Assembly (NCBI RefSeq): GCF_001049755.1
Contig: NZ_CVLB01000001.1
Span: forward strand, 372,001-436,000
Direction: 5' to 3'
DNA: 64,000 bases
Origin: Brachyspira suanatina
Lineage (GTDB): Bacteria > Spirochaetota > Brachyspiria > Brachyspirales > Brachyspiraceae
The translations under genes and the position numbers were made by a program. Below are positions 26,857 through 37,769 of this stretch, in pieces (position 1 is the first letter of the stretch; every line of letters begins with the position of its first letter). The notes beneath the pieces were generated by a model. That model worked only from the letters and a program-made list of their open reading frames with translations. It did not search any database and was not told the origin of the DNA.

Positions 26857-27444
26857 ATGTCTGAAGAAATATCTGATATAAAAGATTATAAATGGTATAT
26901 AGTGCATACTCAGCACGGTTATGAAAATAAAGTTCGTGAGCGTATAGAGAAAAGAGCTAAAGAAAACGGTATGACTGATTTAATAGTTGATATATATATA
27001 CCTTCAGAAACAGTAACTTCTACAAAAAATGGTAAAAAAGTATCTAAAGAAGAATTCTTTTATCCTGGCTATGTTTTAGTAAAAATGATAATGAATGATG
27101 CTACACAGTCTATGGTTAGAAGAACTCCAGGAGTTGCAGGCTTTATAGGAAGTCATGCTACAACTAAAGAAGAAGGTAATATTATTCCTACTCCTTTAAG
27201 CGAATCAGATGTTGCACGTATATTTGAAAATAGAGAAGAAAAATCCAAAACTGGTATCAATGAAATTATTGGAATGGAATTTGATATAGGAGAAAAGGTT
27301 CAAGTAATAGATGGGCCTTTCAATGGACTTAATGGTATAATAGAAAATATTAATTCTGATAAAGGAAGAGTAACAGTAAAAATCGAAATATTTGGAAGAA
27401 GTACTCCTACAGAATTAGAATTTAGTAAAGTAAAAAAGTTATAA
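26857..27444 (+). CDS. nusG: Transcription antitermination factor NusG
   Basis: 195 residues from the ATG at 26857; AGGTG just upstream is the ribosome site, which is better than starting at the GTG at 26848. The N-terminal NGN domain (KWYIVHTQHGYENKVRERIE, FFYPGYVLVKM, RRTPGVAGFIG) binds RNA polymerase, and the C-terminal KOW domain (GEKVQVIDGPFNGLNGII) contacts Rho or ribosomal S10. Position between secE and rplK is standard. Confidence 0.95.
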   Translation: MSEEISDIKDYKWYIVHTQHGYENKVRERIEKRAKENGMTDLIVDIYIPSETVTSTKNGKKVSKEEFFYPGYVLVKMIMNDATQSMVRRTPGVAGFIGSHATTKEEGNIIPTPLSESDVARIFENREEKSKTGINEIIGMEFDIGEKVQVIDGPFNGLNGIIENINSDKGRVTVKIEIFGRSTPTELEFSKVKKL

Positions 27445-27488
27445 TTTATAAAGATATTAAAAAATAAATAAATCAAGAGGTAGTAAAA

Positions 27489-27911
27489 ATGGCTAAAAAA
27501 GTGGTTGGTATTGTAAAGGTTCGCATACCAGGCGGAGAGGCAACTCCTGCTCCTCCATTAGGACCTGCATTGGGTCAGAAGCAGATACAAATAGCCGCTT
27601 TCGTTAAGGATTTTAATGCTAAAACATCTAAAATGAAAGGTCAGCTATTAAATACTTACATAACAGTGTATGAAGATAAAACTTATACATTCGTTACTAA
27701 AGGAACATCTACTTCTACATTAATCAAAAAGAAATTGGGCATAGAAAAAGGTTCTGGAGAGCCTAACAAAACTAAAGTTGCTACAATCAATCAAAAGCAG
27801 CTTGAAGAAATTGCTCAGGAAAAAATGGCTTATATGTCAGCTAATGATATAGAAGCAGCTAAAAAAATAGTTGCGGGTACAGCTCGTGCTATGGGTATTA
27901 AAGTAGAATAA
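27489..27911 (+). CDS. rplK: 50S ribosomal protein L11
   Basis: 140 residues. The N-terminal domain (VGIVKVRIPGGEATPAPPLG, ALGQKQIQIAAFVKDFN) and the RNA-binding C-terminal domain (KLGIEKGSGEPNK, TARAMGIKVE) are typical. L11 forms the GTPase-centre stalk base and is the site of thiostrepton action. An AAGAGG ribosome site precedes it. The 75-base gap to rplA contains a small hairpin (CATTTATT with AATAAATG), whose role is unclear. Confidence 0.95.
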   Translation: MAKKVVGIVKVRIPGGEATPAPPLGPALGQKQIQIAAFVKDFNAKTSKMKGQLLNTYITVYEDKTYTFVTKGTSTSTLIKKKLGIEKGSGEPNKTKVATINQKQLEEIAQEKMAYMSANDIEAAKKIVAGTARAMGIKVE

Positions 27912-27986
27912 TAATTAAGAAGCATACCATTTATTAATTGATAATAAATGGGAGTAAACGTTTGAAAGAAAAGGAAGAAAACAATT

Positions 27987-28688
27987 ATGGCTACAAAAGA
28001 GAAAAAAATAGGTGGCAAACGTTACGACGCTATAAGAAAGCAAGTAGAGAAATTAAAACTCTATTCCGTAGATGAAGCTATTGAATTAGCTAAGAAAAAC
28101 GCTACCTGTAAATTTGATGAAACTATTGAGGTAACAATAAACCTTAATATCTTACCTAAACACTCAATAAGAGACACATTATCATTCCCAAATGCTTTTG
28201 GTAAAGAAAAAAGAGTAGTAGTATTTGCACAAGGTGAAAAAGCTGATGAGGCAAAAGCTGCTGGTGCTATGGAAGTTGGTTTTGAAGATTTAATTGATAA
28301 AGTTAAAGGCGGATATACAGACTTCGATGTTGCTATTGCTACTCCTGATTTGATGAAAGAAGTAGGTAAATTGGGACAAATTCTTGGAAGAAAAGGACTT
28401 ATGCCTAACCCTAAAACAGGAACAGTTACTCTTGACATAGCTCAGGCAGTAAAAAGTTTTAAAGCTGGAAGAATGGAATACAGAGCTGATAAAAATGGTA
28501 TAGTAAGAATGGGTATAGGAAAAGCATCAATGGATGTTAATAAGTTAAATGAAAATTTCAAAGTATTCTATGATGAAATTTTAAGAAAAAAACCTACAGA
28601 TTTAAAAGGTGAATATATTAAAGCAGTAGGTGTAACATCTACAATGGGTGTAGGTATAAAAATAGATCATAAAAGAATCAAAATGTAA
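27987..28688 (+). CDS. rplA: 50S ribosomal protein L1
   Basis: 233 residues, with the L1 signatures YSVDEAIELAKKNATCKFDE, ETIEVTINLN, and KLGQILGRKGLMPNPKTGTV. L1 forms the mobile stalk near the E site and in many bacteria represses its own rplK-rplA transcript. The gene follows rplK and precedes rplJ by 104 bases. Confidence 0.95.
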   Translation: MATKEKKIGGKRYDAIRKQVEKLKLYSVDEAIELAKKNATCKFDETIEVTINLNILPKHSIRDTLSFPNAFGKEKRVVVFAQGEKADEAKAAGAMEVGFEDLIDKVKGGYTDFDVAIATPDLMKEVGKLGQILGRKGLMPNPKTGTVTLDIAQAVKSFKAGRMEYRADKNGIVRMGIGKASMDVNKLNENFKVFYDEILRKKPTDLKGEYIKAVGVTSTMGVGIKIDHKRIKM

Positions 28689-28792
28689 TTAATTTAGCGA
28701 TAAACTTATTTTGCTTAAGCGAAGTCATATTTTGTGATCCCATTATATGAATAGTATTATCAAAATAGTTTAATATAATAGAGGTGGTATTT

Positions 28793-29317
28793 ATGCCTAA
28801 TAAGAAAAACATTGAAACAGTATCATTGCTTAAAGAAACTATGGGAGGATGTGCTGGTTTAGTATTCTTTGATTACAGAGGAGTAACAGTAGCACAGCTT
28901 ACAGAGTTAAGACGTGAATTAGCAAAGACTTCTTCTTCAATGAAAATATGTAAAAACTCTTTAGTTGATATTGCTTTAAAAGAGTTAGGCAGAGAAGTAA
29001 AAGATGAGATGTTCGTTAATCCTACAGCTGTAGTATTTGCTAAGGAAGATGTTCCTGGCGCAGCTAAAGTTATAAGTGAAGCATCTAAGAAAAATGATAA
29101 GATAAAAATCAAAGGCGGCTATATGGGTGAAGATTTGCTTAATCCGGCAGATGTTCAAGTAGTAGCTAATATTCCGCCAAGAGAAGTTTTACTTTCTCAT
29201 CTTGTTACAGCACTCGAGTCTCCTATATCTGGCTTGGCAAACAGCTTGCAAAGCGTTATATCAGAACTTGCTTATGTGCTTGACAGTGTTGAAGAAGAAA
29301 AGAAAAAATCAGCTTAA
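28793..29317 (+). CDS. rplJ: 50S ribosomal protein L10
   Basis: 174 residues from the ATG at 28793, preceded by GAGGTGG; the GTG at 28784 lies within the ribosome site and is unlikely as start. The sequence FFDYRGVTVAQLTELRRELA and the segment KICKNSLVDIALKELG are the L10 RNA-binding domain, and the C-terminal helix (SELAYVLDSVEEEKK) binds L7/L12 dimers. The ~100-base leader before it is where L10-L12 autoregulation normally acts, but I could not fold a specific site. Confidence 0.95.
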   Translation: MPNKKNIETVSLLKETMGGCAGLVFFDYRGVTVAQLTELRRELAKTSSSMKICKNSLVDIALKELGREVKDEMFVNPTAVVFAKEDVPGAAKVISEASKKNDKIKIKGGYMGEDLLNPADVQVVANIPPREVLLSHLVTALESPISGLANSLQSVISELAYVLDSVEEEKKKSA

Positions 29318-29373
29318 TATGCTGACAAATTATTAATTAAAAAACTATTTTAACAATTTTAAGGAGATAAACA

Positions 29374-29760
29374 ATGGCTTTAAGTAAAGAAGAAATATTA
29401 CAAGCAATAGAAGAAATGAAAGTTATAGAGCTTCATGAATTAGTAGAAGCTATTAAAGAAAAATTCAATGTAACAGCAGCTATGCCAGTTGCAGCAGTAG
29501 CAGCAGCTCCAGCAGGCGGTGCAGCAGCTCCAGCTGAAGAAGAGAAAAATGAATTTGATATCATTCTTACTGGTTTTGATGCAGCTCAAAAAATTGCTCT
29601 TATTAAAGAAGTTAGAGCAGTTAGCGGCTTAGGCTTAAAAGAAGCTAAAGATGCTGTTGAAAAAGGCGGAGAAACTATCAAATCAGGCGTTTCTAAAGAA
29701 GAAGCTGCAGCTATTAAGAAACAATTAGAAGCTGCTGGTGGTAAAGTTGAAGTTAAATAA
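29374..29760 (+). CDS. rplL: 50S ribosomal protein L7/L12
   Basis: 128 residues: N-terminal dimerisation helices ([20 protein letters not shown]), Ala/Pro-rich hinge (around residues 40-58) and the conserved C-terminal domain ([33 protein letters not shown]). L12 recruits translational GTPases. Codons are strongly biased and an AAGGAG ribosome site is present. Confidence 0.97.
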   Translation: MALSKEEILQAIEEMKVIELHELVEAIKEKFNVTAAMPVAAVAAAPAGGAAAPAEEEKNEFDIILTGFDAAQKIALIKEVRAVSGLGLKEAKDAVEKGGETIKSGVSKEEAAAIKKQLEAAGGKVEVK

Positions 29761-29805
29761 TTATTTTTGTAAATATATCATTAACATTTAATGATTCGTA
29801 TATAG

Positions 29806-29834
29806 GAAGGGTATGAGTCTTTGTACCCTTCTTA
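29806..29834 (+). terminator. Attenuator-like hairpin between rplL and rpoB
   Basis: GAAGGGTA (29806-29813) pairs with TACCCTTC (29824-29831), followed by a weak T-rich stretch (TTATTAG). It lies in the 130-base gap before rpoB, the usual place for a partial terminator that lowers rpoBC relative to rplJL expression. Confidence 0.6.
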
Positions 29835-29890
29835 TTAGTGTATTTAATAAGTCAGTAAAACTAAAAGCGTAAAAGCGGAGATCTTTTAAT

Positions 29891-32800
29891 ATGGCCAATA
29901 ATATTCAGATAGATAATAAAGTATATCCGGAAAGAGGGGTAGAGTTCGCAAAAAAATATAGGATGGAAAACGGACGTGTAAACTTTTCACGCACCGCTTC
30001 TGTAATAGAACCTCCCGATCTCCTCGCTATACAAAAAGAATCTTATGAAAGCTTCCTTCAAAAGGATGTTCCTGAAAATAAGAGAAAAAATGAGGGATTG
30101 CAGGAAGTTTTGACTTCTATATTCCCTATAGTAGCTTCTAACGAGAAAATGCAGATAGAATTTATTTCTTACTCTATAGGCGAGCCTAAAATTACAGAAA
30201 AAGAGGCTAGAAGAAGAGATAAAACTTATGCTTATCCTTTCAAAATAAAAGTACAATTAACCGTAAGAGACCCTGAAAGAATCATTGAACAGGAAATATT
30301 TGTGGGTGATATACCTGCTATGACAGACAGAGGTACATTTATTGTTAATGGTGCTGAACGTGTTATAGTTTCTCAGATTCATAGATCTCCAGGTGTAGTT
30401 TTCAACCGCAGCGACAGAGATGCTATGTTCGTAGCTAAGATAATTCCAGATAGAGGTACTTGGCTTGAATTCGAACTCGATACCAAAAAAGATATAATGT
30501 ATGTAAGAATAGACAGAAAGAAAAAACTTCCTGTTACTGTATTTTTAAGAGCTATTGGTATCACAACTAATGAAGAAATTTTGAAATTATTTTATGAAGT
30601 AGATAATATATCATTAGAAAAACTTTCAGATGAAAATTCTAAAGAGGCTTTAATAGGTAGAAGATCTTATTCTACAGTATTTGATACAGAAAACCCTGAT
30701 GAAATTATATTGAATCCGGGCGAACTTATCAACCCTAACTTAGCTGAAAGACTTTTAATGAGCGGTATTAAAGAAATATCCGTATTAAATATGGAAGCAA
30801 TAAAAGACAATGTTACCATAATTAATACTTTAGATAAAGATACAACTAAAAACCAAGAAGAGGCTTGTACTAAAATCTATAATGTTATAAGACCTGGAGA
30901 GCCTGCTTTAATAGAAAACGTTGTAAGAACTTGTAATGATTTAGTATTTGATCCTAAATCCTATGCTTTAGGAGATGTGGGACGTTATAAATTAAACAAA
31001 AGATTGAATTTCCCAGAAAGCGAACAGGATAAAGTTTTAAGACATAAAGATATAATAGAAACTATTCGCTTTTTGATTAAAGTATTCATAAACGAAGAAC
31101 AATTAGATGATATTGACCATTTAGGAAACAGACGCGTAAGAAGTGTAGGTGAATTATTATCTATACAAATAAAAGCCGGCTTCACTAGAATGGAGCGTAT
31201 AGCTAAAGAAAGAATGCAGATGCAGGATATGGAGGCAGTAACTCCTCAATCTCTTGTAAGCATAAAACTTATACAGGCTGTAATAAAAGAGTTCTTCGGT
31301 ACAAACCAATTATCTCAGTTCATGGATCAGAACAATCCATTATCAGAGATTACACATAAAAGAAGATTAAATGCCTTAGGTCAGGGAGGTCTTACAAGAG
31401 ACAGAGCAGGTTTCGAAGTAAGAGACGTACACCATACACACTATGGTAAAATATGTCCTATTGAAACTCCTGAAGGTCCGAACATTGGACTTATAGTATC
31501 TCTTGCTACTTATGCTAAAATTAATAAGCATGGTTTCTTAGAGACTCCATATAGAAAGGTTGTTGATGGAAAAGTAACAGATGAAATAGAATATTTGACA
31601 GCTCATGATGAGGAAAAATACCATATAGCAGATGCTAATGCTCCTTTGAATGAAGATGGTACTTTCAAAGATAATCTTATTTCAACAAGATTTAGAAGTG
31701 AATTCCCATATTCTTCACCAGATCAGGTACAGTATATGGACGTTTCACCTCAGCAGATCGTTTCACTTTCAAGCTCTTTGATACCATTCTTGGAGCATGA
31801 CGACGCTAACAGAGCTTTGATGGGTTCAAACATGCAGCGTCAAAGTGTGCCTTTATTGTATCCAGAAGCTCCTATAGTAGGAACAGGTGTAGAGGCTAAG
31901 ATTTGTCAGCCTGGAACAGGTATAGCAGTTCATGCTAAAAGAGCTGGTAAAGTTATAAAAGTAGTTCATGATGAAATCATAATTAAGCCTACTAAACAAA
32001 ATAGTGATGATGATTTAGATGTTTATGAATTAGTAAAATATCAAAGAACCAACCAAGATACAAATTATCACCAAAGACCAGTAGTTAATGTTGGTGATGT
32101 AGTTAAGGCTGGAGGACTTTTAGCTGATGGTCCTGCAACAGATCATGGTGAATTAGCTTTGGGAAGAAACGTTCTTGCTGCTTTCATGATTTTTGAAGGT
32201 TATAACTTCGAGGACGCTATTCTTTTAAGCAGAAGATTAGTTCAGGAAGATGTATTTACTTCTATACATATAGAAGAGTTTTCAGTTGAAGCTCGTGAAA
32301 CAAAATTAGATAAAGAAAATATTACTAGAGATATACCTAATGTATCAGATGCAGCTTTCAAAAACTTAGATGAAAGAGGTATTGTAAGAATAGGTGCTAA
32401 AGTAAAAGCAGGAGATATATTAGTTGGTAAAGTAACTCCAAAAGGAGAAACAGAAATAACTCCTGAATACAGACTTCTTCACTCAATATTCGGTGAGAAA
32501 GCTAGAGATGTAAAAGATACTTCTTTAAGAGTACCGCATGGTAAGGATGGTACTGTTATAGATGTTAGAGTATACAGTAGAGAAAATGGCGATGAATTAA
32601 AGCCTGGTGTAGAGGAAGTTGTAAAAGTATTCCTTGCTAAGAAACGTATAATACAGGAAGGCGATAAAATGGCAGGACGTCACGGTAACAAAGGGGTTGT
32701 TGCCAGAATCATGCCTATAGAGGATATGCCATTCTTAGAAGATGGTACTCCTGTAGATATATGTCTTAACCCATTAGGTGTACCTTCACGTATGAACATA

Positions 32801-33412
32801 GGTCAGGTAATTGAGATGTTACTTGGTTGGTCTGGTCATAAAATGGGACTTAAATATGCTTGTCCAGTATTTGAGGGTCCTAAAGAAGAGGCTTTAAGAG
32901 AAGCATTCGTTGCAAGCGGTATGAATCCTAATGGTAAAGTTAGACTTTATGATGGAAGAACAGGAGAACCTTTCAAAAATGATGTAGCTGTAGGATATAT
33001 GTATATGCTTAAGCTTAATCACTTGGTTGAAGATAAAGTACATGCTAGAAGTACAGGTCCTTACTCACTTGTTACTCAGCAGCCTTTGGGTGGTAAATCT
33101 CAATTCGGAGGTCAGAGATTAGGAGAGATGGAAGTTTGGGCATTAGAGGCTTATGGAGCTGCTAATATGCTTCAAGAGTTCTTAACTGTTAAATCAGATG
33201 ATATGACAGGACGTGCTAGAATATATGAATCTATTGTTAAAGGTGATGTTATATCCTCTCCGGGTATACCAGAAAGCTTTAACGTATTAGTTCAAGAGCT
33301 TAGAGGTTTGGGTCTTAATATTACTATTCATGATGAAGAAGGCAATCAGCTTCCTTCTACTGAAAAAGAGCTTAGACAAAAAACTAAGAAACAAACCAAG
33401 ATTTTTAAATAA
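29891..33412 (+). CDS. rpoB: RNA polymerase beta subunit
   Basis: 1173 residues, all expected regions in order: EPPDLLAIQKESYESFLQ at the start, the fork-loop and rifampicin region (QLSQFMDQNNPLSEITHKRR), ICPIETPEGPNIGLI, and the C-terminal GGKSQFGGQRLGEMEVWALE. Residue 494 is Asn (HKRRLNALGQGG), where E. coli has Ser531; Asn at this site is the residue linked to natural rifampicin resistance in other spirochaetes such as Borrelia. The gene is followed after 19 bases by rpoC. Confidence 0.98.
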   Translation: MANNIQIDNKVYPERGVEFAKKYRMENGRVNFSRTASVIEPPDLLAIQKESYESFLQKDVPENKRKNEGLQEVLTSIFPIVASNEKMQIEFISYSIGEPKITEKEARRRDKTYAYPFKIKVQLTVRDPERIIEQEIFVGDIPAMTDRGTFIVNGAERVIVSQIHRSPGVVFNRSDRDAMFVAKIIPDRGTWLEFELDTKKDIMYVRIDRKKKLPVTVFLRAIGITTNEEILKLFYEVDNISLEKLSDENSKEALIGRRSYSTVFDTENPDEIILNPGELINPNLAERLLMSGIKEISVLNMEAIKDNVTIINTLDKDTTKNQEEACTKIYNVIRPGEPALIENVVRTCNDLVFDPKSYALGDVGRYKLNKRLNFPESEQDKVLRHKDIIETIRFLIKVFINEEQLDDIDHLGNRRVRSVGELLSIQIKAGFTRMERIAKERMQMQDMEAVTPQSLVSIKLIQAVIKEFFGTNQLSQFMDQNNPLSEITHKRRLNALGQGGLTRDRAGFEVRDVHHTHYGKICPIETPEGPNIGLIVSLATYAKINKHGFLETPYRKVVDGKVTDEIEYLTAHDEEKYHIADANAPLNEDGTFKDNLISTRFRSEFPYSSPDQVQYMDVSPQQIVSLSSSLIPFLEHDDANRALMGSNMQRQSVPLLYPEAPIVGTGVEAKICQPGTGIAVHAKRAGKVIKVVHDEIIIKPTKQNSDDDLDVYELVKYQRTNQDTNYHQRPVVNVGDVVKAGGLLADGPATDHGELALGRNVLAAFMIFEGYNFEDAILLSRRLVQEDVFTSIHIEEFSVEARETKLDKENITRDIPNVSDAAFKNLDERGIVRIGAKVKAGDILVGKVTPKGETEITPEYRLLHSIFGEKARDVKDTSLRVPHGKDGTVIDVRVYSRENGDELKPGVEEVVKVFLAKKRIIQEGDKMAGRHGNKGVVARIMPIEDMPFLEDGTPVDICLNPLGVPSRMNIGQVIEMLLGWSGHKMGLKYACPVFEGPKEEALREAFVASGMNPNGKVRLYDGRTGEPFKNDVAVGYMYMLKLNHLVEDKVHARSTGPYSLVTQQPLGGKSQFGGQRLGEMEVWALEAYGAANMLQEFLTVKSDDMTGRARIYESIVKGDVISSPGIPESFNVLVQELRGLGLNITIHDEEGNQLPSTEKELRQKTKKQTKIFK

Positions 33413-33431
33413 TTAGGAGAAGTTTAGGTAT

Positions 33432-36400
33432 ATGCAATTTTCAAACTTTGACCAAATAAAAATTAGTATAGCAAGTCCTCAGGTTATGAGAGAATGGAGT
33501 TATGGTGAAGTAAAAAAACCTGAAACTATCAACTACAGAACTTTAAGACCTGAAAGAGACGGACTTTTTTGTGAAAAGATATTCGGAACTACTAAAGAAT
33601 ATGAATGTTATTGCGGTAAATTCAAAAGTATTCGTTATAAAGGTGTAGTTTGTGATAAATGCGGTGTTGAAGTTACTCATTTCAAAGTTAGAAGAGAAAG
33701 AATGGGGCATATAGAATTAGCTGCTCCTGTTGCTCATATTTGGTATTATAGAAATACTCCTTCAAGAATAGGACTTCTTCTAAATATGAATATTGCCCAT
33801 TTAAGAAGCGTACTTTATTTTGAAAGATATGTAGTTATTGATCCAGGCGATAGTTCTTATACTAAAGGAGATCTTTTAACTGAAGATGAATATAATGAAG
33901 CTTTAGATAGATATGGTGATAATATAAGAATAGGTATAGGTGCTGAGGGCATAAGAGATATGCTTAAAGACCTTGATATGGATGAAGAAATCAGAAAACT
34001 CAGAGAGGAAATGATTAAAAAAGGTGAAAAGAGTGATAGGCGTTTGAGAAAACGTCTTGAAATCTTTGAAGACTTCAAAGCAAGCGGAAATGATCCTACT
34101 TGGATGATACTTGATGTAGTTCCTGTTATTCCTCCAGAGTTAAGACCTATGGTTCAGCTTGACGGCGGAAGATTTGCGACTTCAGATTTAAATGATTTAT
34201 ATAGAAGAGTTATAAACAGAAATATTCGTTTAAGAAGATTATTGGTTTTAAGAGCTCCTGATATTATCATAAGAAATGAAAAGAGAATGTTACAAGAAGC
34301 TGTAGATGCTTTATTTGATAACAGCAGAAGAAAGAAAGTAGTTAAAGGACCAGGAAACAGACCTTTAAAATCTCTTTCTGATATGCTTAAAGGTAAGCAA
34401 GGTCGTTTCAGACAGAACCTTTTGGGTAAACGTGTTGACTATTCAGGACGTTCCGTTATCGTTGCAGGTCCTAGACTAAAAATGCATCAATGCGGACTTC
34501 CTAAAAAAATGGCTGTAGAATTATTCAAGCCATTCATAATGAAAAAATTAGTTGAAATTAATTCAGCTCATAATATAAAATCTGCTAAGAGATTTGTAGA
34601 AGAGGGCAGAGAAGAAGTTTGGGGAGTATTAGAGGATATTGCTAAAGAACATCCTGTACTTTTAAACAGAGCACCGACTCTTCACAGACTTGGTATTCAG
34701 GCATTTGAACCTGTACTTGTTGAAGGAAAGGCAATTCAGCTTCACCCATTAGTATGTCACGCTTATAATGCTGACTTTGACGGTGACCAGATGGCTGTAC
34801 ATACTCCACTTTCTGCTGAGGCTCAGATTGAGGCTTGGACTTTGATGCTTGCTCCTCATAATATATTAAACCCTGCTAACGGTGAACCTATTGTTAACCC
34901 TACACAGGATATAGTACTTGGTATCAGCTATCTTACTAAGTTAAGAACAGGAAGTAAAGGTGAAGGAAAAATATTCTCATCTCCTAAAGATGCTTTGCTT
35001 GCTTATGATAATAATTTGGTAGAGCTTGAATCAAGAATTAAAGTTTTAATGAAAAATAAAGACGGAGAGGAAGAATTTGTTGAAACTTCTGTTGGAAGAT
35101 TAAAATTCAATGAAGTTATTCCTGAAGATTTCAGATATCAAAACAGAGATTTTAACAGTAAAGATTTAGCTAAATTTATTCATGAGGTATATTTAAAACA
35201 TGGTACAGCAGTAACAGTTAATATGCTTGATGATATTAAAGAACTTGGTTATCAAAGTGCTACAGTATTCGGTTCTACTATTTCTATTGCTGATATACTT
35301 ATACCTCCAATGAAAAAACAAGAAATCGAGGAAGCTACTAAACAGGTAGAATTCATTGAAAATCAGTATATGAACGGTATTATCACTACTGATGAGAAAA
35401 AGCAGAAGGTTATGGACCTTTGGACTACTGTTGAAGGTAGAATAACTGAAGCTATGATGGATAATTTAAGACAAGACCAAGACGGATTCAACCCTGTATA
35501 TATAATGGCTGATTCTGGTGCGAGAGGTTCTAAACAGCAGATAAGACAGCTTGCTAGTATGAGAGGTTTGATGGCTAAGCCTTCCGGTGAAATTATCGAA
35601 CTTCCTATTATTTCAAACTTTAAAGAAGGTCTTACTGTACAGGAATACTTTATTTCTACTCACGGTGCTAGAAAAGGTCTTGCAGATACTGCGTTAAAAA
35701 CTTCAAGTGCTGGTTATCTTACTAGAAAGCTAGTTGACGTTGCAATAGGTGTTGTTGTTTCAGAACATGACTGCGGTACTGTTAAAGGTATTGCTATAGA
35801 GGCCATAAAAAATGGAGATGAAATCAAAAAATCTCTTAAAGAGCGTGTTGTTGGTTTCTTTACAAGCGAGCATATATACCATCCTGTTACTAAAGAGCTT
35901 ATATGTTCTGCTAATACTGAAATTACAGAAGAAATAGGTGATTTAATAGAGAAAGCTGGTATAGAAAAAATAAGCATTAGACATCCTCTTACTTGTGAAA
36001 GCAGAATGGGTGTATGTCAGAAATGTTATGGAAGAAGCTTATCTACAAATAATTTAGCTTCTATTGGTGAGGCTGTAGGTGTAGTTGCCGCTCAAAGTAT
36101 TGGACAGCCTGGTACACAGCTTACAATGAGAACTTTCCACATCGGTGGTGTTGCTACTCAGATGGTAGAAGAAAATGAAATTAAAGTTAATTATCCTATA
36201 TATATAGAACAATTCTCTAACTATGTTGTTCAGCCTAATGGTATTAAAATAACAGCTAGAAAGGGTGATTTGGTTATTAGAAGAGTTTTAGATAAATGGG
36301 AAAAATCTGCTCTAAAAGATATTATAACAGAACATAATACTAAAGTACTTATAGGAGATGTTATAGCTACTCTTAAAGATGGTACAGAAATTAAAGCTAC

Positions 36401-37634
36401 TTATAATGGTACTTTTAAAATCACTGATGATGATAAATATATAATGATTACTGGTGATAAGCATACAATTGTAATTAAAGTTGGAAGTGAATATAAAGTA
36501 GATGAGCATGTATTTATAGAAGCTAATACAGTTATTGCTAGCTTCGATACTTATAATGAACCTATCATCTCAGAAAAAGCTGGTATAGTAAGATGGCAGG
36601 ATATCATTCCTGGAAGAACATTGGTTGAATCTATAGATGATCAAACAGGAAATGTAACTAATATTATTCAAGAGTTTAAAGATGCTAGTATGCAGCCTAA
36701 AATCTTGATTACAGGAGAGGGAGATCCTTTTGAAACAGATATACCTAATGGTGCACAGCTTCTAGTTGAAAACAACCAAAGAGTTGAAATAGGAGAGGTT
36801 ATTGCTAAAACTACTCGTATACAGCAGAAAAGTAGGGATATTACAGGAGGTCTTCCAAGAGTACAGGAATTGCTTGAAGCTCAGAAACCTAAAGATACTG
36901 CTATCATTGCTGGTATTGACGGTGAAGTTGAAATAGGTGGTTCTCATAAGGGTAAAAAAGTAGTTAAAATCAGAAATGAATTTGATGAAACTAAACATTT
37001 AGTACCTCATGGTAAAATGCTTCTTGTTAGAAACGGAGACCAGGTAAAAACAGGTACTCAATTATGTGCTGGTAAGATAAACCCTCATGATATATTGGAA
37101 ACTCAAGGTGATTTGGCTTTACAAACTTACTTGCTTGAAGAAATTCAGACAGTATACAATCAGCAGGGTGTAGGTATTAACGACAAACACTTCGCTCTTA
37201 TCATAAGACAGATGTTAAGAAGACTTGAAATAACTGATCCAGGCGATACTAAATATATTGTTGGTCAGTATGTTGATAAATATGAGTTTGAAGAAGAAAA
37301 TAGACGCTATGAAGAGGCTGGCGGTTCTCCTGCAAGTGGTAAGCCTGTACTTTTAGGTTTAACTAAAGCTGCTCTTAATACTGAAAGCTTTATATCTTCT
37401 GCTTCATTCCAAGAAACTACTAAAGTATTGACTAATGCTGCTATTAAAGGAAAAGTTGATAAATTGCTTGGATTAAAAGAAAATGTTATTATAGGACATT
37501 TAATACCTGCTGGTACTGGTGTTAAATTGTATAACAAACTTCATGTCTACAACAAGCAAAGCGGAGACTTGGATAAGAAAGATAATATAGATAATAGTGC
37601 TAAAGAAGAAGAGGTTATGCAAATAACTGTATAA
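33432..37634 (+). CDS. rpoC: RNA polymerase beta' subunit
   Basis: 1400 residues. The N-terminal zinc ribbon is present ([20 protein letters not shown]). The active-site loop [12 protein letters not shown] places the Mg-binding Asp residues at 448, 450 and 452. The bridge-helix region and second zinc site follow (CGTVKG, then [16 protein letters not shown]). The C-terminal ~100 residues ([24 protein letters not shown]) bind omega. A strong terminator follows, so the str-type ribosomal genes that often follow rpoC are not here. Confidence 0.98.
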   Translation: MQFSNFDQIKISIASPQVMREWSYGEVKKPETINYRTLRPERDGLFCEKIFGTTKEYECYCGKFKSIRYKGVVCDKCGVEVTHFKVRRERMGHIELAAPVAHIWYYRNTPSRIGLLLNMNIAHLRSVLYFERYVVIDPGDSSYTKGDLLTEDEYNEALDRYGDNIRIGIGAEGIRDMLKDLDMDEEIRKLREEMIKKGEKSDRRLRKRLEIFEDFKASGNDPTWMILDVVPVIPPELRPMVQLDGGRFATSDLNDLYRRVINRNIRLRRLLVLRAPDIIIRNEKRMLQEAVDALFDNSRRKKVVKGPGNRPLKSLSDMLKGKQGRFRQNLLGKRVDYSGRSVIVAGPRLKMHQCGLPKKMAVELFKPFIMKKLVEINSAHNIKSAKRFVEEGREEVWGVLEDIAKEHPVLLNRAPTLHRLGIQAFEPVLVEGKAIQLHPLVCHAYNADFDGDQMAVHTPLSAEAQIEAWTLMLAPHNILNPANGEPIVNPTQDIVLGISYLTKLRTGSKGEGKIFSSPKDALLAYDNNLVELESRIKVLMKNKDGEEEFVETSVGRLKFNEVIPEDFRYQNRDFNSKDLAKFIHEVYLKHGTAVTVNMLDDIKELGYQSATVFGSTISIADILIPPMKKQEIEEATKQVEFIENQYMNGIITTDEKKQKVMDLWTTVEGRITEAMMDNLRQDQDGFNPVYIMADSGARGSKQQIRQLASMRGLMAKPSGEIIELPIISNFKEGLTVQEYFISTHGARKGLADTALKTSSAGYLTRKLVDVAIGVVVSEHDCGTVKGIAIEAIKNGDEIKKSLKERVVGFFTSEHIYHPVTKELICSANTEITEEIGDLIEKAGIEKISIRHPLTCESRMGVCQKCYGRSLSTNNLASIGEAVGVVAAQSIGQPGTQLTMRTFHIGGVATQMVEENEIKVNYPIYIEQFSNYVVQPNGIKITARKGDLVIRRVLDKWEKSALKDIITEHNTKVLIGDVIATLKDGTEIKATYNGTFKITDDDKYIMITGDKHTIVIKVGSEYKVDEHVFIEANTVIASFDTYNEPIISEKAGIVRWQDIIPGRTLVESIDDQTGNVTNIIQEFKDASMQPKILITGEGDPFETDIPNGAQLLVENNQRVEIGEVIAKTTRIQQKSRDITGGLPRVQELLEAQKPKDTAIIAGIDGEVEIGGSHKGKKVVKIRNEFDETKHLVPHGKMLLVRNGDQVKTGTQLCAGKINPHDILETQGDLALQTYLLEEIQTVYNQQGVGINDKHFALIIRQMLRRLEITDPGDTKYIVGQYVDKYEFEEENRRYEEAGGSPASGKPVLLGLTKAALNTESFISSASFQETTKVLTNAAIKGKVDKLLGLKENVIIGHLIPAGTGVKLYNKLHVYNKQSGDLDKKDNIDNSAKEEEVMQITV

Positions 37635-37650
37635 ATAAATCATTTCAATA

Positions 37651-37686
37651 AAGGAGGTTTTCATAAGTATTTATGGAAACCTCTTT
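37651..37686 (+). terminator. Terminator of the rpoBC operon
   Basis: A 16-pair stem formed by AAGGAGGTTTTCATAA (37651-37666) and TTATGGAAACCTCTTT (37671-37686) with a four-base loop. The T-tract after the stem is short. Confidence 0.8.
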
Positions 37687-37769
37687 AATTATATTGATTA
37701 TCAATTTCTAATTTAAAAAGTCTTAATAATGAATAATTCAAAAATCTAAATAATAAAGTGTAATAAAAA

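Noticed and set aside
28061..28438. Leftward 125-codon frame
   Set aside because: Antisense to rplA.
28689..28792. L10 leader regulatory RNA before rplJ
   Set aside because: The position is right, but I could not draw a convincing conserved structure by eye.
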